DNA from: Chitinophagaceae bacterium
GTDB lineage: Bacteria > Bacteroidota > Bacteroidia > Chitinophagales > Chitinophagaceae
Assembly: GCA_947476485.1 (NCBI GenBank)
Contig: CANJQU010000019.1
Location: 1-48,879, forward strand
Direction of reading: 5' to 3'
Length of the DNA stretch: 48,879 nucleotides
The notes below the pieces were generated by a model that saw nothing but the letters and a program-made list of their open reading frames with translations, did not search any database and was not told the DNA's origin. The translations under genes and the position numbers were made by a program. Positions 25,366-34,200 of the stretch are shown one piece after another (positions within the stretch are counted from its first letter, which is position 1; each line of letters begins with the position of its first letter).

Positions 25366-26226
25366 CTACTTATTGCCGATGATCCGTATCTCCACGCGCC
25401 GGTTTCGTTCCATATCCTCTTGGGAATATTCCATAACTACTACCGGGCGGCTCCTGCCAAACCCCTTATAGGTAAGGCGTTGCGGTTCTATGCCCCGGTT
25501 TACAAGGTAGTTGTATATTTCGCGTGCCCGGTTCACAGAAAGATGTGCTTCTCCGGTTTCTATATCTAAAGCATCAGGCGCATTTCTGCTGATACAGCAC
25601 ACATGCCCCTCAATACTGATCTTCAGTTTAGGGTTTGCGTTCAGCACGGCAAACAGTCGCTCCAGCGTTCCGTTCGACTCCGGGTTTATCGTATGCCGGT
25701 CGGGGGGGAAGTATACATCCCGCAATAAAAAGACCGATCCCGAATCGAGCCGGTTAAGCTCGCTGACATTTGTGATCGGTTTCTTTTTAACACTGTCTTT
25801 TCGCGTAGTCCCCGTCCCTTTTTTTCTGGTCCTGTTATTCACCACTATATCCACCCGCCTGTCGGTCGGGAAGCCTCCTTTACCTTTAACGGTACGGTCT
25901 ATTTCACCTTTTCCTTCACATAGCGTTATGTCACTGGGATTAATGCCGTTCTGCACAAGATATTCTTTCACATTAGCTGCCCGTTTAATGGACAGGTCAC
26001 GATTGTGGCTTTCGTTGCCCAGGAAATCTGCATAGCCCACGATCATCACAAGGCTCCCGCTGATGATCTTGTCGTTATAAATGAGCAGGTCTATTTTTTT
26101 CTCCATTTCACTGCTCAGCGCCGGCACGTTCAGGTCAAAATACAACTTGAATGTATCCACGCCCTTTTGTCCGAAAACAGGCGTCAGCACTATCGAAAAC
26201 AATATCGTTAACAGTGTTTTATACAT
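25366..26226 (-). CDS. Secreted protein with two OmpA-like peptidoglycan-binding domains
   Basis: This 286-residue protein has a signal peptide (about 1-19, cleavage near PVFGQ). Two OmpA C-terminal-like domains follow in tandem. The first (about 25-130) shows GYADFLGNESHNRDLSIKRA and ends FPTDRRVDIVV. The second (about 165-286) shows VYFPPDRHTINPES, IEGHVCCISRN, LSVNRAREIYNYLVNRGIEP and ends MERNRRVEIRI. The N-x-x-L-S-x-x-R-A and D/N-R-R-V-[ED]-I motifs contact the diaminopimelate stem of peptidoglycan. There is no barrel or lipobox, so the protein should be free in the periplasm and might cross-link two peptidoglycan strands. The CC pair in domain 2 could form a vicinal disulfide or bind metal. 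Confidence 0.85.
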   Translation of the reverse strand: MYKTLLTILFSIVLTPVFGQKGVDTFKLYFDLNVPALSSEMEKKIDLLIYNDKIISGSLVMIVGYADFLGNESHNRDLSIKRAANVKEYLVQNGINPSDITLCEGKGEIDRTVKGKGGFPTDRRVDIVVNNRTRKKGTGTTRKDSVKKKPITNVSELNRLDSGSVFLLRDVYFPPDRHTINPESNGTLERLFAVLNANPKLKISIEGHVCCISRNAPDALDIETGEAHLSVNRAREIYNYLVNRGIEPQRLTYKGFGRSRPVVVMEYSQEDMERNRRVEIRIIGNK

Positions 26227-26383
26227 ACAGGCTTATACTGACGGAGCCTTGCCCCGCCTATTATTGCTGTAAGTTATGAATTATTCACTATAAGTAAAAG
26301 CAAAACGCTTTATCATGGCAAATAAGAATATAGCCCGGTTCGTAAGAGATTTTCAGGAACTTAAGTTTCCGTGATCGGTCGGC

Positions 26384-26800
26384 TTATATTGTTGGCTTCT
26401 TCTTTCTAACCGCCACATATCCAAACAATGTAAACGGAAGGTAAACGAGTAGATTAGTTACAGAAAACCACACAGGTTGTTTTGGAAAAGCGATCACGTT
26501 GAACAGGCCGCCGAGAGTCAATATCACCCCCGCTATTACGGCTGGCCGTATCGTTGTTCTGCCTATAACCCGCGTTGCGGCAATGCCGGCCGCGAAAGAC
26601 GAAATAGCGTAGTTGACCAGTAGCAGTAGAAACGCATTCCGGGGCATATTGGCAACAGCTTTTGCCAGGGCGTCCGTATTTTTCTCAATACCAGGTGGCA
26701 GCGGATATATGCTCCCGATAAGGTTTTCTCCCATTTTTATCATTATCATGCCGGTGATGCAGCCGACAACTACCGGAAGTATATACTTTGTCGCTTTCAT
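26384..26800 (-). CDS. Small integral membrane protein of unknown function
   Basis: This 138-residue protein has four predicted membrane helices: YILPVVVGCITGMIMIKMG, then NAFLLLLVNYAISSFAAGIA, then PAVIAGVILTLGGLFNVIA, and VTNLLVYLPFTLFGYVAV. A short hydrophilic loop after helix 1 contains YPLPPGIEKN. The tail is basic (RKKKPTI) and should be cytoplasmic. I recognise no family with confidence. The ATG at 26800 is used because it starts directly before helix 1; a longer form from 26842 would overlap the spacing to the response regulator gene. It lies 45 bases after that gene and may be part of the same operon. Confidence 0.7.
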   Translation of the reverse strand: MKATKYILPVVVGCITGMIMIKMGENLIGSIYPLPPGIEKNTDALAKAVANMPRNAFLLLLVNYAISSFAAGIAATRVIGRTTIRPAVIAGVILTLGGLFNVIAFPKQPVWFSVTNLLVYLPFTLFGYVAVRKKKPTI

Positions 26801-26845
26801 GCTTAGTTCTCGGGTTCTGTAATTGTGCGCGCTTCCCTGCAATCT

Positions 26846-27361
26846 TTATTTCAAGGTCATGAAAAAATTTTCCTTGGCAGGTTGGCGCAGCAGGCTATGT
26901 AAATTTATCGAAAATATTTTCTTTACGGTTTTCATAATATCCCCATAGTCACCCGGTTTTTGTACATACAGATTGGCTCCCAGTTTAAAAGTTGTGTCAA
27001 CCTGGTCGGCAAATGCAGACGTGGAGTAAATAATGACTGGGATGTTTTTCCATTTTTCTGTAGTCTTCAGCACGCCAAGACACTCAAATCCGTTGCGGCA
27101 GGGCATGTTCAGATCCAGGAAGATCAGGTCAGGCAGTTCCGCTGGCGATGCTTCGAGTATGTTGACCAGGTCGGCTCCGTCCAATGCTCTCGATATAGTT
27201 ACCTGCGGTGCAAAAGAGTGGATAGCTTCGGCAAAGAAATCATAGTCATCATCATCATCATCTGCCAGTATTATGCTAAATGATCTGCTGCTCATGATCT
27301 TGCCCATGAGGCTGGGGTCATTGGCGTTTGACGATGCAATATTTTTTTTATCAGTGACCAT
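26846..27361 (-). CDS. Single-domain response regulator (CheY/Rcp1-like)
   Basis: This 171-residue protein is one receiver domain with no output domain. After a 22-residue tail (or none, if translation starts at the internal ATG for Met23), the fold begins with FSIILADDDDDDYDFF, where an unusual run of six Asp supplies the acidic pocket. The phosphoacceptor is Asp83 in LIFLDLNMP, with Ser113-Thr114 in IYSTSAF and Lys135 in YVQKPG. Such stand-alone receivers act through protein contacts rather than DNA binding. The histidine kinase gene ends 34 bases upstream, so this is very likely its partner. The six Asp codons come from a GAT/GAC repeat tract. Confidence 0.9.
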   Translation of the reverse strand: MVTDKKNIASSNANDPSLMGKIMSSRSFSIILADDDDDDYDFFAEAIHSFAPQVTISRALDGADLVNILEASPAELPDLIFLDLNMPCRNGFECLGVLKTTEKWKNIPVIIYSTSAFADQVDTTFKLGANLYVQKPGDYGDIMKTVKKIFSINLHSLLRQPAKENFFMTLK

Positions 27362-27395
27362 TTTAATTGTTGCTTCAACTGGCGGAAGATATCGT

Positions 27396-29018
27396 TTAAT
27401 TGTTTATGTGCTGATCGAAATTTGCTTGTGATAACGGAAGTATAATAATAAATGATGTGCCACGATTGGGCTGACTTTCTACTGTTATGATACCATTATG
27501 ATTTTCTGCTATTTTCTTGCAAATAGCTAATCCTATGCCCGTTCCCTCATATGTGGCGCTCAACCGCTGGAAAGCCTCAAAAATGCGTGCTGCAAACTGG
27601 GGGTCAAACCCTATGCCGTTGTCAGATATAGTGATGCGCACAAATTTTTCGTAATCCCACCGTTTGCTGTCTTTCCAGCCTGTAAATTTATAATGCGCTT
27701 TTATATGGCCGGCTACGGCTATTGCAGCGCCGTTGATTATTTCAGCACGTATATTTATTTCCGGGTCGGTATCTTCCTTTTTAAACTTGATCGCATTACC
27801 GATTATGTTCTGGAATAGCTGTCCCATTTGGGTGTCATTGGCCTCTATCACCGGCAGTTTATCGGCATTTATTTTCGCCCGGCTGGCCTCTACCATTACT
27901 TCCATATCCCCCAGCACAGATTTCAAAACTGTATTCAGGTCAGTACTGGCAAAAAGGAACATCGAGTCGGCCGAGGAAATGCGGGAAAAGCTCAAGACAT
28001 CTTCTATGAGCTTCTGCATCCTTGCTGCCGCACTCACTATCTTTTCCATATAAAGCTTTTCCTTATCAGGAGAAAGATTTTCGGGGTCCTGCAGTCGTGA
28101 AATAAAGGTTCTTATTTTCCTCAGTGGCTCTTGCAGGTCATGCGAGGCAACATAGGCAAACTTCTGTAGTTCATCATTTTTGGTTTCAAGTGCGGCAGAT
28201 TTTATAAGCAGCTCTTGCTCGGTGTTTTTTTGCTCGGTCACATCTTGCCCTGTCCCTATTATTTTGGTCACTTCACCATGTTCGCGCGTCACTACTTCTC
28301 CCTTTATCAGTAATGTTTTTATTTGTCCCCCGGTGTTTATCCGGTGGTAGAATTCCGTGAATTTCCGTTCCTTGATCGCCTGCTTTATAAGTGTGTCCAC
28401 ATTGGCCCTGTCCTCGGGGTGCACATACCCCAGGAAGCGGTCATACGATATGCACGCTTGTTCAAGTCCGAAAATTGCGAATAGATTGTCAGAGAAGGTA
28501 AATCCGTTTGTATCTGCATCCCATTCCCAATGCCCCATTTTGGCTATTTCCTGTGCTTCATTCAGTAGCCTGATCTTTATCTTCAGGTCGTCTTCTGCGC
28601 GCTTCCTTTGCTCCACTTCCATTTCAAGTTCTTCGGCGGTTTTAAGCGAGAACGCAACCGGCAGCAATTTGATAAGGTAATAGACAGTTGTCCAACTGAT
28701 CAAACCGGTAATAAAACGAGCCAGCGCATTGAAACGATACACTGGATACCAGAATGAGACGGCGTCCAGCAAGTGCGTAAACCCGCATGCAAGAATGAAG
28801 GCTGCAAACAAAAAATAGACTTTATGGAACCGGGCATTTGTGCGGGATACTATGTAGCGCACTATGATGACAGGCATTGCGAAATACGCCGAGAATATAA
28901 GCAGGTCGCTGATGATATACAGCCATCCGTGAAATTCTGTCCATTTGCCGCAATGCCATCTGGGTGGCCATGAAGATGTATCAAGTAAGTTTGTAAAAAA
29001 ATCTATGACTTGCTGCAT
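27396..29018 (-). CDS. PAS histidine kinase with an ETR1-like (ethylene/copper-binding type) membrane sensor
   Basis: The 540-residue kinase has three membrane helices (about residues 32-115), a PAS domain (about 150-265), a dimerisation domain with phospho-His293 in VASHDLQEPLRK, and an ATPase domain with NIIGNAIKF, DNGIGFD and GTGIGLAICKK. The membrane part matches the ethylene receptor ETR1 at every position I can place, with a constant offset of 13: Asp38 (ETR1 Asp25), Tyr45 (Tyr32), Pro49 (Pro36), Ile75 (Ile62), Cys78 (Cys65) and His82 (His69). In ETR1, Cys65 and His69 hold the Cu(I) that binds ethylene. A single Cys23 stands where ETR1 has its dimer cysteines. Ligand identity here is not shown. 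The response regulator follows. Confidence 0.92.
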   Translation of the reverse strand: MQQVIDFFTNLLDTSSWPPRWHCGKWTEFHGWLYIISDLLIFSAYFAMPVIIVRYIVSRTNARFHKVYFLFAAFILACGFTHLLDAVSFWYPVYRFNALARFITGLISWTTVYYLIKLLPVAFSLKTAEELEMEVEQRKRAEDDLKIKIRLLNEAQEIAKMGHWEWDADTNGFTFSDNLFAIFGLEQACISYDRFLGYVHPEDRANVDTLIKQAIKERKFTEFYHRINTGGQIKTLLIKGEVVTREHGEVTKIIGTGQDVTEQKNTEQELLIKSAALETKNDELQKFAYVASHDLQEPLRKIRTFISRLQDPENLSPDKEKLYMEKIVSAAARMQKLIEDVLSFSRISSADSMFLFASTDLNTVLKSVLGDMEVMVEASRAKINADKLPVIEANDTQMGQLFQNIIGNAIKFKKEDTDPEINIRAEIINGAAIAVAGHIKAHYKFTGWKDSKRWDYEKFVRITISDNGIGFDPQFAARIFEAFQRLSATYEGTGIGLAICKKIAENHNGIITVESQPNRGTSFIIILPLSQANFDQHINN

Positions 29019-29204
29019 GGGGTATGAAAAGCAATAGTGAAATTACTCAATTAATCTATTTTCCGGTGTGTTTTTGAAGCTGTAGTTCCAAATAAAATTC
29101 CGGACAATAACGTCGTTACAACATTTATGCCACGCATTTCTGCCCATCTTGTAACTTTATGACAATCATTCTTGTTTTTTCACACATTCATACTTTATAC
29201 CAGC

Positions 29205-29990
29205 GTGGTACATAAAATACTAAATGATAAACCCACAAAGCTGTTTGTGGTGATCGCATGCTTTTTTGTTGCTAACGCGCTTATTGCCGAATGTATCGGT
29301 GGCAAATTGTTTTCGCTGGAGCGCGTATTCGGGATCACTCCGCATCCGTTCACGCTGCTTGGGGAGTCAGGTCTCACTTTCACGCTTACTTGTGGTGTGC
29401 TGTTGTGGCCGCTTGAGTTTGTAATGACCGATATCGTCAATGAATACTTTGGGCCCAAAGCCATAAAGAGGATCTCATACATAGCTGTAGCCCTGATCAG
29501 CTATGCATTCATCATGTTTTACCTGGCTATACGCGTACCCGCAGAAACTTCATTCTGGACCGGAAGCCAGAAGGATGCAGGCATACCGGATATGCAGGTG
29601 GCTTTTTCAGGTATTTTCGGTCAGGGTATGTGGATCATTGTTGGCAGCCTCACGGCCTTTCTCGTAAGCCAGGTCGTGGATGTATGGATATTCCACAAAA
29701 TAAAAAGGGCTACCGGCGAAAAGCACGTATGGCTGCGGGCCACAGGCTCCACGCTCGTTTCACAAATGGTGGATAGCTTTATAGTTTTGTTCATTGCTTT
29801 CAAGATTGGCAAAGACTGGTCTTATCAGCGGGTACTTGCCATAGGCCTGGTCAATTATGCCTACAAGTTCACAATGGCCGTGATACTTACACCGCTCATC
29901 TATATCATTGAAAAAGGCATTTCGCGTTATCTTGGCCATGAAACTACCGTGCAAATGAAAAATGCCGCAATGGGCAAAGTGAATGAGTAG
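29205..29990 (+). CDS. Queuosine precursor transporter (YhhQ/VUT family)
   Basis: This protein of 261 residues has six to seven membrane helices and the pattern of the YhhQ (VUT, DUF165) family, which imports queuosine precursors for tRNA modification. Family marks are ALIAECIGGKLF in helix 1, TCGVLLWPLEFVMTDIVNEY with the conserved Asp-Ile-x-Asn-Glu segment, and RATGSTLVSQMVDSFIVLFI near the C-terminal half. No ATG is present before helix 1. GTG at 29205 is chosen, since the TTG at 29172 would add residues with no counterpart in the family. It is bounded on the right by a shared bidirectional terminator. Confidence 0.88.
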   Translation: MVHKILNDKPTKLFVVIACFFVANALIAECIGGKLFSLERVFGITPHPFTLLGESGLTFTLTCGVLLWPLEFVMTDIVNEYFGPKAIKRISYIAVALISYAFIMFYLAIRVPAETSFWTGSQKDAGIPDMQVAFSGIFGQGMWIIVGSLTAFLVSQVVDVWIFHKIKRATGEKHVWLRATGSTLVSQMVDSFIVLFIAFKIGKDWSYQRVLAIGLVNYAYKFTMAVILTPLIYIIEKGISRYLGHETTVQMKNAAMGKVNE

Positions 29991-30110
29991 TAGTTGAACA
30001 ATCCCAAAGGGCCTTACATATGGTCCGCAAGACACTAAGCAGCTTAATCTCGTTCACCCACTTATTTGGAGTTCACGCCATTAAAGGAGCGAAGCTCGTG
30101 GGGTGAGGTT

Positions 30111-30150
30111 AAAAGGGTATGGCGCACCAAACGGCGCGCCATACCCTTTT
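30111..30150. terminator. Perfect 15-bp bidirectional terminator
   Basis: The arms 30111-30125 and 30136-30150 are perfectly complementary, with a 10-base loop. The outer ends are AAAA and TTTT, so each strand ends the hairpin in a run of U. It lies 120 bases after the queuosine transporter stop and 12 bases after the convergent sod gene stop. Confidence 0.85.
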
Positions 30151-30162
30151 AAGTACTAATTA

Positions 30163-30765
30163 CTAAAGAGCTGCTTTATAGCGTGCTGCTACTGCATCCC
30201 AATTGATGACGTTCCATATTTCTTTTAGGTAGTCTGGGCGCCTGTTCTGGTATTTCAGGTAATAAGCATGTTCCCATACATCTATTCCCAATATTGGCGA
30301 GCCAGTTACTTCGGCTACATCCATCAGCGGATTGTCCTGGTTGGGTGTAGAACTTACTAATAGTTTACCGTCATTTACCAGCAGCCATGCCCAGCCGCTC
30401 CCAAAACGGGTTGTCCCTGCCGTATTCATCTTTTCTTTCAATCCGTCCAGTGAACCAAACGCTTCATTGATCGCTGTGGCAAGATCACCGGTTGGCTGTG
30501 ATCCTCCGGCACCGAGTATGCTCCAGAACAGGCTGTGGTTATAATGTCCGCCGCCATTATTGCGCACTGCCGGTGGAAAAGCCGAGATATTGGCCATAAG
30601 TTCTTCAAGTGTTTTGTTTTCGGCATCTGTGCCTGCCAGCGCTTTGTTTAGGTTGTCTACATAAGCCTGGTGGTGTTTGCCATGGTGTATCTGCATCGTT
30701 TGCGCATCTATGTGCGGCTCCAGTGCGTCGAATGCATATGGTAATGCAGGAAGTGAAAATGCCAT
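30163..30765 (-). CDS. sodA: Superoxide dismutase, Mn-type (Fe/Mn family)
   Basis: This 200-residue cytoplasmic enzyme converts superoxide to peroxide and oxygen. The metal ligands can be placed at His27 (MQIHHGKHH), His77 ([11 protein letters not shown]), Asp162 and His166 (IDVWEHAYY). Residues that separate Mn from Fe forms point to Mn: Gly72-Gly73 before the second ligand and Gln143 in [10 protein letters not shown], where Fe enzymes have Gln at the first position and Ala at the second. Cambialistic use of either metal cannot be ruled out. There is no signal peptide. It stands alone, between a promoter at 30807 and the bidirectional terminator. Confidence 0.95.
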   Translation of the reverse strand: MAFSLPALPYAFDALEPHIDAQTMQIHHGKHHQAYVDNLNKALAGTDAENKTLEELMANISAFPPAVRNNGGGHYNHSLFWSILGAGGSQPTGDLATAINEAFGSLDGLKEKMNTAGTTRFGSGWAWLLVNDGKLLVSSTPNQDNPLMDVAEVTGSPILGIDVWEHAYYLKYQNRRPDYLKEIWNVINWDAVAARYKAAL

Positions 30766-30806
30766 AATTTCTTAGTTTAAGTGTTTGTGAGTTGTTTTTT
30801 GTGTTT

Positions 30807-30814
30807 CAAAGATA
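30807..30814 (-). promoter_or_regulatory. -7 box of sod (TATCTTTG on - strand)
   Basis: TATCTTTG on the - strand matches TAnnTTTG exactly and lies 41 bases before the sod ATG. A TTTTG element lies upstream but at a shorter distance than the ideal -33 spacing. Confidence 0.55.
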
Positions 30815-31063
30815 GAGCAATCAAAAGTCAAAACTTGAGTATTGAAAATAAGAAATTGAGATAGGCCTATAAATTGATCCTTTGCCATCCGGGAGAAATT
30901 TCCGTCGGCACAACGGCCGATAGCTAAGCATTTGAGGCTCCATCCTTTAACCAAAAAGCTTCAAAAAATGCAAACGATAAGTTAATAGCGGTGTTTGATA
31001 AGTCATTTTTGTATCCAAAAATTATTTTTGGGGTAAATAGAAGAAATTTTGTGTGTGAATTGT

Positions 31064-31093
31064 TTTGTTGTGAACGAAAACAAATTATCTTTA
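31064..31093 (+). promoter_or_regulatory. Probable promoter of the giant Ig-like gene
   Basis: TTTG (31064-31067) and TATCTTTA (31086-31093) are spaced by 18 bases, as in Bacteroidetes promoters, with one mismatch in the -7 box. The leader would be about 105 nt. The 441-base stretch between sod and the giant gene holds this and the sod promoter and no gene that I can support. Confidence 0.5.
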
Positions 31094-31206
31094 TCCCCGT
31101 GTTGAAAATGCTGGCTCGTTCTCGTTTGAATGAGCAGTGCATTTTAACCATTTTTTGATGTACCAAAGTAGCTTTATCCAGTAAAAACAAACGCAAAATC
31201 TGTATT

Positions 31207-34200
31207 ATGAAAAGACACTTACCCCTTTATTTACGCTCCCTCCTGTTATCCGGGCTTTTTTTGCTGACAGGCTTTGGCGCCTTTGCCAGCCACATTGTTG
31301 GTATGGACCTCAACTACCAGTCGCTGGGTGGTAACGTTTACAGAGTTACGCTTGTTGCCTACGGAGACTGTGCGTCAGGTGGGCCGTTTACATCACTGGC
31401 TACTGCTAGCCCGCAGATTTGTATCTACAATGGCGGTACATCATTTGCGACCATTTCACTGGCGGTCGATCCCACTAACTCAGGTACGCTCGCATCTCCC
31501 GTTTGTACTGCGGATACAGGTCTTACTACCTGTTCGGGCGGTACGATCATCGGCATCAAGAAATACACCTATACGGGTACGGTAACGCTCAGCGGACCAT
31601 CTCACGTATGGCGTTTTATATTTGACGGTAACATGGGCGCCGCTACGGCTGCCGGTAGGTTATCCGGAATTACAAACGTCGTTAATCCGGACAACGGCCT
31701 TACGGTTCTTGTCGATACACTGGATAATACTTATCATAACAATACAAGCCCTGTTTTACCAGTTGTTCCTACTCCTTACTATTGTCTGAACAATACAGAT
31801 CATTATAACCCTGCTGCAAGTGATGCAGAAGGCGACAGCTTACGCTTTTACCTTAGCCCGGGTTTACAGGTTGGTACTACAGCGGCAAACTGTGCTGCTG
31901 CTTCAGCCGCGGGTAATGTTACCTATGTTACAGGCTACTCAGCTACGTCTCCTCTTGCTACCTCTGCAGGCACATTCGTATTTAGTGCCGCTACCGGCGA
32001 TATTAGTTTTGTTCCAAACGTCGTACAGAGGTCTCTTGTTGTTTATAACATAAGGGAGTATCGCAACGATACGTTCATGGGCAGCAGCCAGCGTGAAATG
32101 ACATTCCTTGTGCAGACATGTGTCAATACTCCTCCTAATGGCGGCGGTGGTATTACAAGTTCTACAGGCGGCGGGGTTATCGTTGATAGCTTGAATTATC
32201 ACATTTGTACCAACAGCGGTGCTTTCACATTAACAGTTAACCCAAGGGAATCTTTACCAACTGCTAATATTACAGTAACATCATTCGGTCTGCCGGCTGG
32301 CGCCACAATGACCTATACCGGCAATGGCACACCTACCCCTTCAGCTACTTTCCATTGGACTTCAACCGGAATACCTGCGGGAATATACACCTTCTACCTT
32401 GTTTATACCGATGACAACTGCCCTATCGCAGGACAGACCACACAGGCATTCAACATCACCATTAACTCATTAGGTGTTATCACCGGCGTTGCCAATGTTT
32501 GCCCTAACGATACAACTCAGTTATTTAATAGTACATCTGGTGGTTTCTGGTCAAGCAGCAATCCAGGAGTTGCGACTGTTGGATCTGCTACTGGTATCGT
32601 TACCGGTGTTACATCAGGCACAGCTACTATCTCTTATTCAGTAGGTACTTGCTTTGTCACTCGTATCGTTACCGTTAATCCTGCTCCCGGTCCGATCCTC
32701 GGTGCCACGCATGTATGTATCGGCCAGACAATAACATTAAGTGACACGCCTGCAGGTGGTACCTGGTCAAGTGCAAACTCTGCAATTGCAACAGTTACTG
32801 CCGGTGGTGTAGTAACCGGTGTTACAGCGGGTGGCGTTACTACCATTACTTATACTCAGGGCGCTTTTGGTTGCTTTGCAACAATTGTTGACTCCGTACT
32901 GGCTTCTCCGGGCACAATATCCGGCAACCTTGCTATCTGTCCCGGTCAGACTACTTCATTGTCAAATGCGACAGGTGGTGGCGGCACATGGACCAGCAGC
33001 AACACAGGTGTTGCTACAGTCTTATTGACTTCTGGCCTGGTTACGGGTGTAGCTTCAGGAACAGCGGTTATCACATTTACAGCAGGCACTGGCTGTACTG
33101 CTACAGCTATTGTTACCGTTAATAATGCAGTTGGTCCGATCACGCCATCCCCGGTTGTTCTTTGCCTCGGAGGCTTGATCACATTGACCGACACTCCTCC
33201 GGGCGGTGTTTGGAGCAGCAGCAACACTGGCGTAGCAACTATTACTTCTACTGGAGTATTGACCAGTGTAGGCATAGGTACAACAACCATTTCTTATACA
33301 AATGCAGGCTGTTCTGCTACAACAGTCGCTACAGTAAATTCAGCGCCGGCACCAATTACGCCTGCCACATCAATAATATGTGTTGGCAACACGGTTAACC
33401 TCACCGATCCAACCACCGGTGGTGTGTGGAGCAGTGGTAACACAGCTGTTGCCACAGTCGGCGGCACTGGTATCGTTACCGGTACAGGCGCCGGCATCGC
33501 TACTATCTCTTATGCGATTGGTACTTGCGTTGTTACAGCTACTGTCAGCGTTTCTCCGGCAGTTGCAGCAATAACACCTACACCTGTTGTTATTTGCCTG
33601 GGCGGTACTGTTACCCTGGCTGACGCTACTCCCGGTGGCACATGGAGCAGCACCAATACTGGCGTTGCAACAATAAGCGGCGGCGGTGTTGTTACTTCGG
33701 TAGGTGTTGGTACTACTACTATTTCTTATACAACAGCGGGATGTGCTGCAACAACTATAGTTACAGTAAACAATGCTCCTTCGCCGATCACTCCGGCTGG
33801 CGCTGCGGTTTGTACCGGCGCTACAGTTAACCTTACTGATGCAACTTCGGGTGGTGTATGGAGCGCAAGCAATGGCAATGCAAACGTTGGCGGCACAGGT
33901 ATCGTTACCGGTGTGGCTGCAGGTACTGTTACTATATCATACTCAATAGGCACTTGTATCGTTACTGCAATAGTGACCGTTAATGCTGGCGCTGCTGCAA
34001 TTTCTCCTTCATCATTGACACTGTGTATCGGTAATACCGCAACAGTGAGTGATGCAGTAGGCGGCGGTGTTTGGAGCAGCAGCAACGGTAATGCTACTGT
34101 TTCTGCCGGTGGTTTGGTAACAGCTGTTTCTTCAGGTACTTCAATTATTTCTTATACTATCGGAAGCTGTTCTGCTACGATCACTGCTGTTGTTTCAGCA

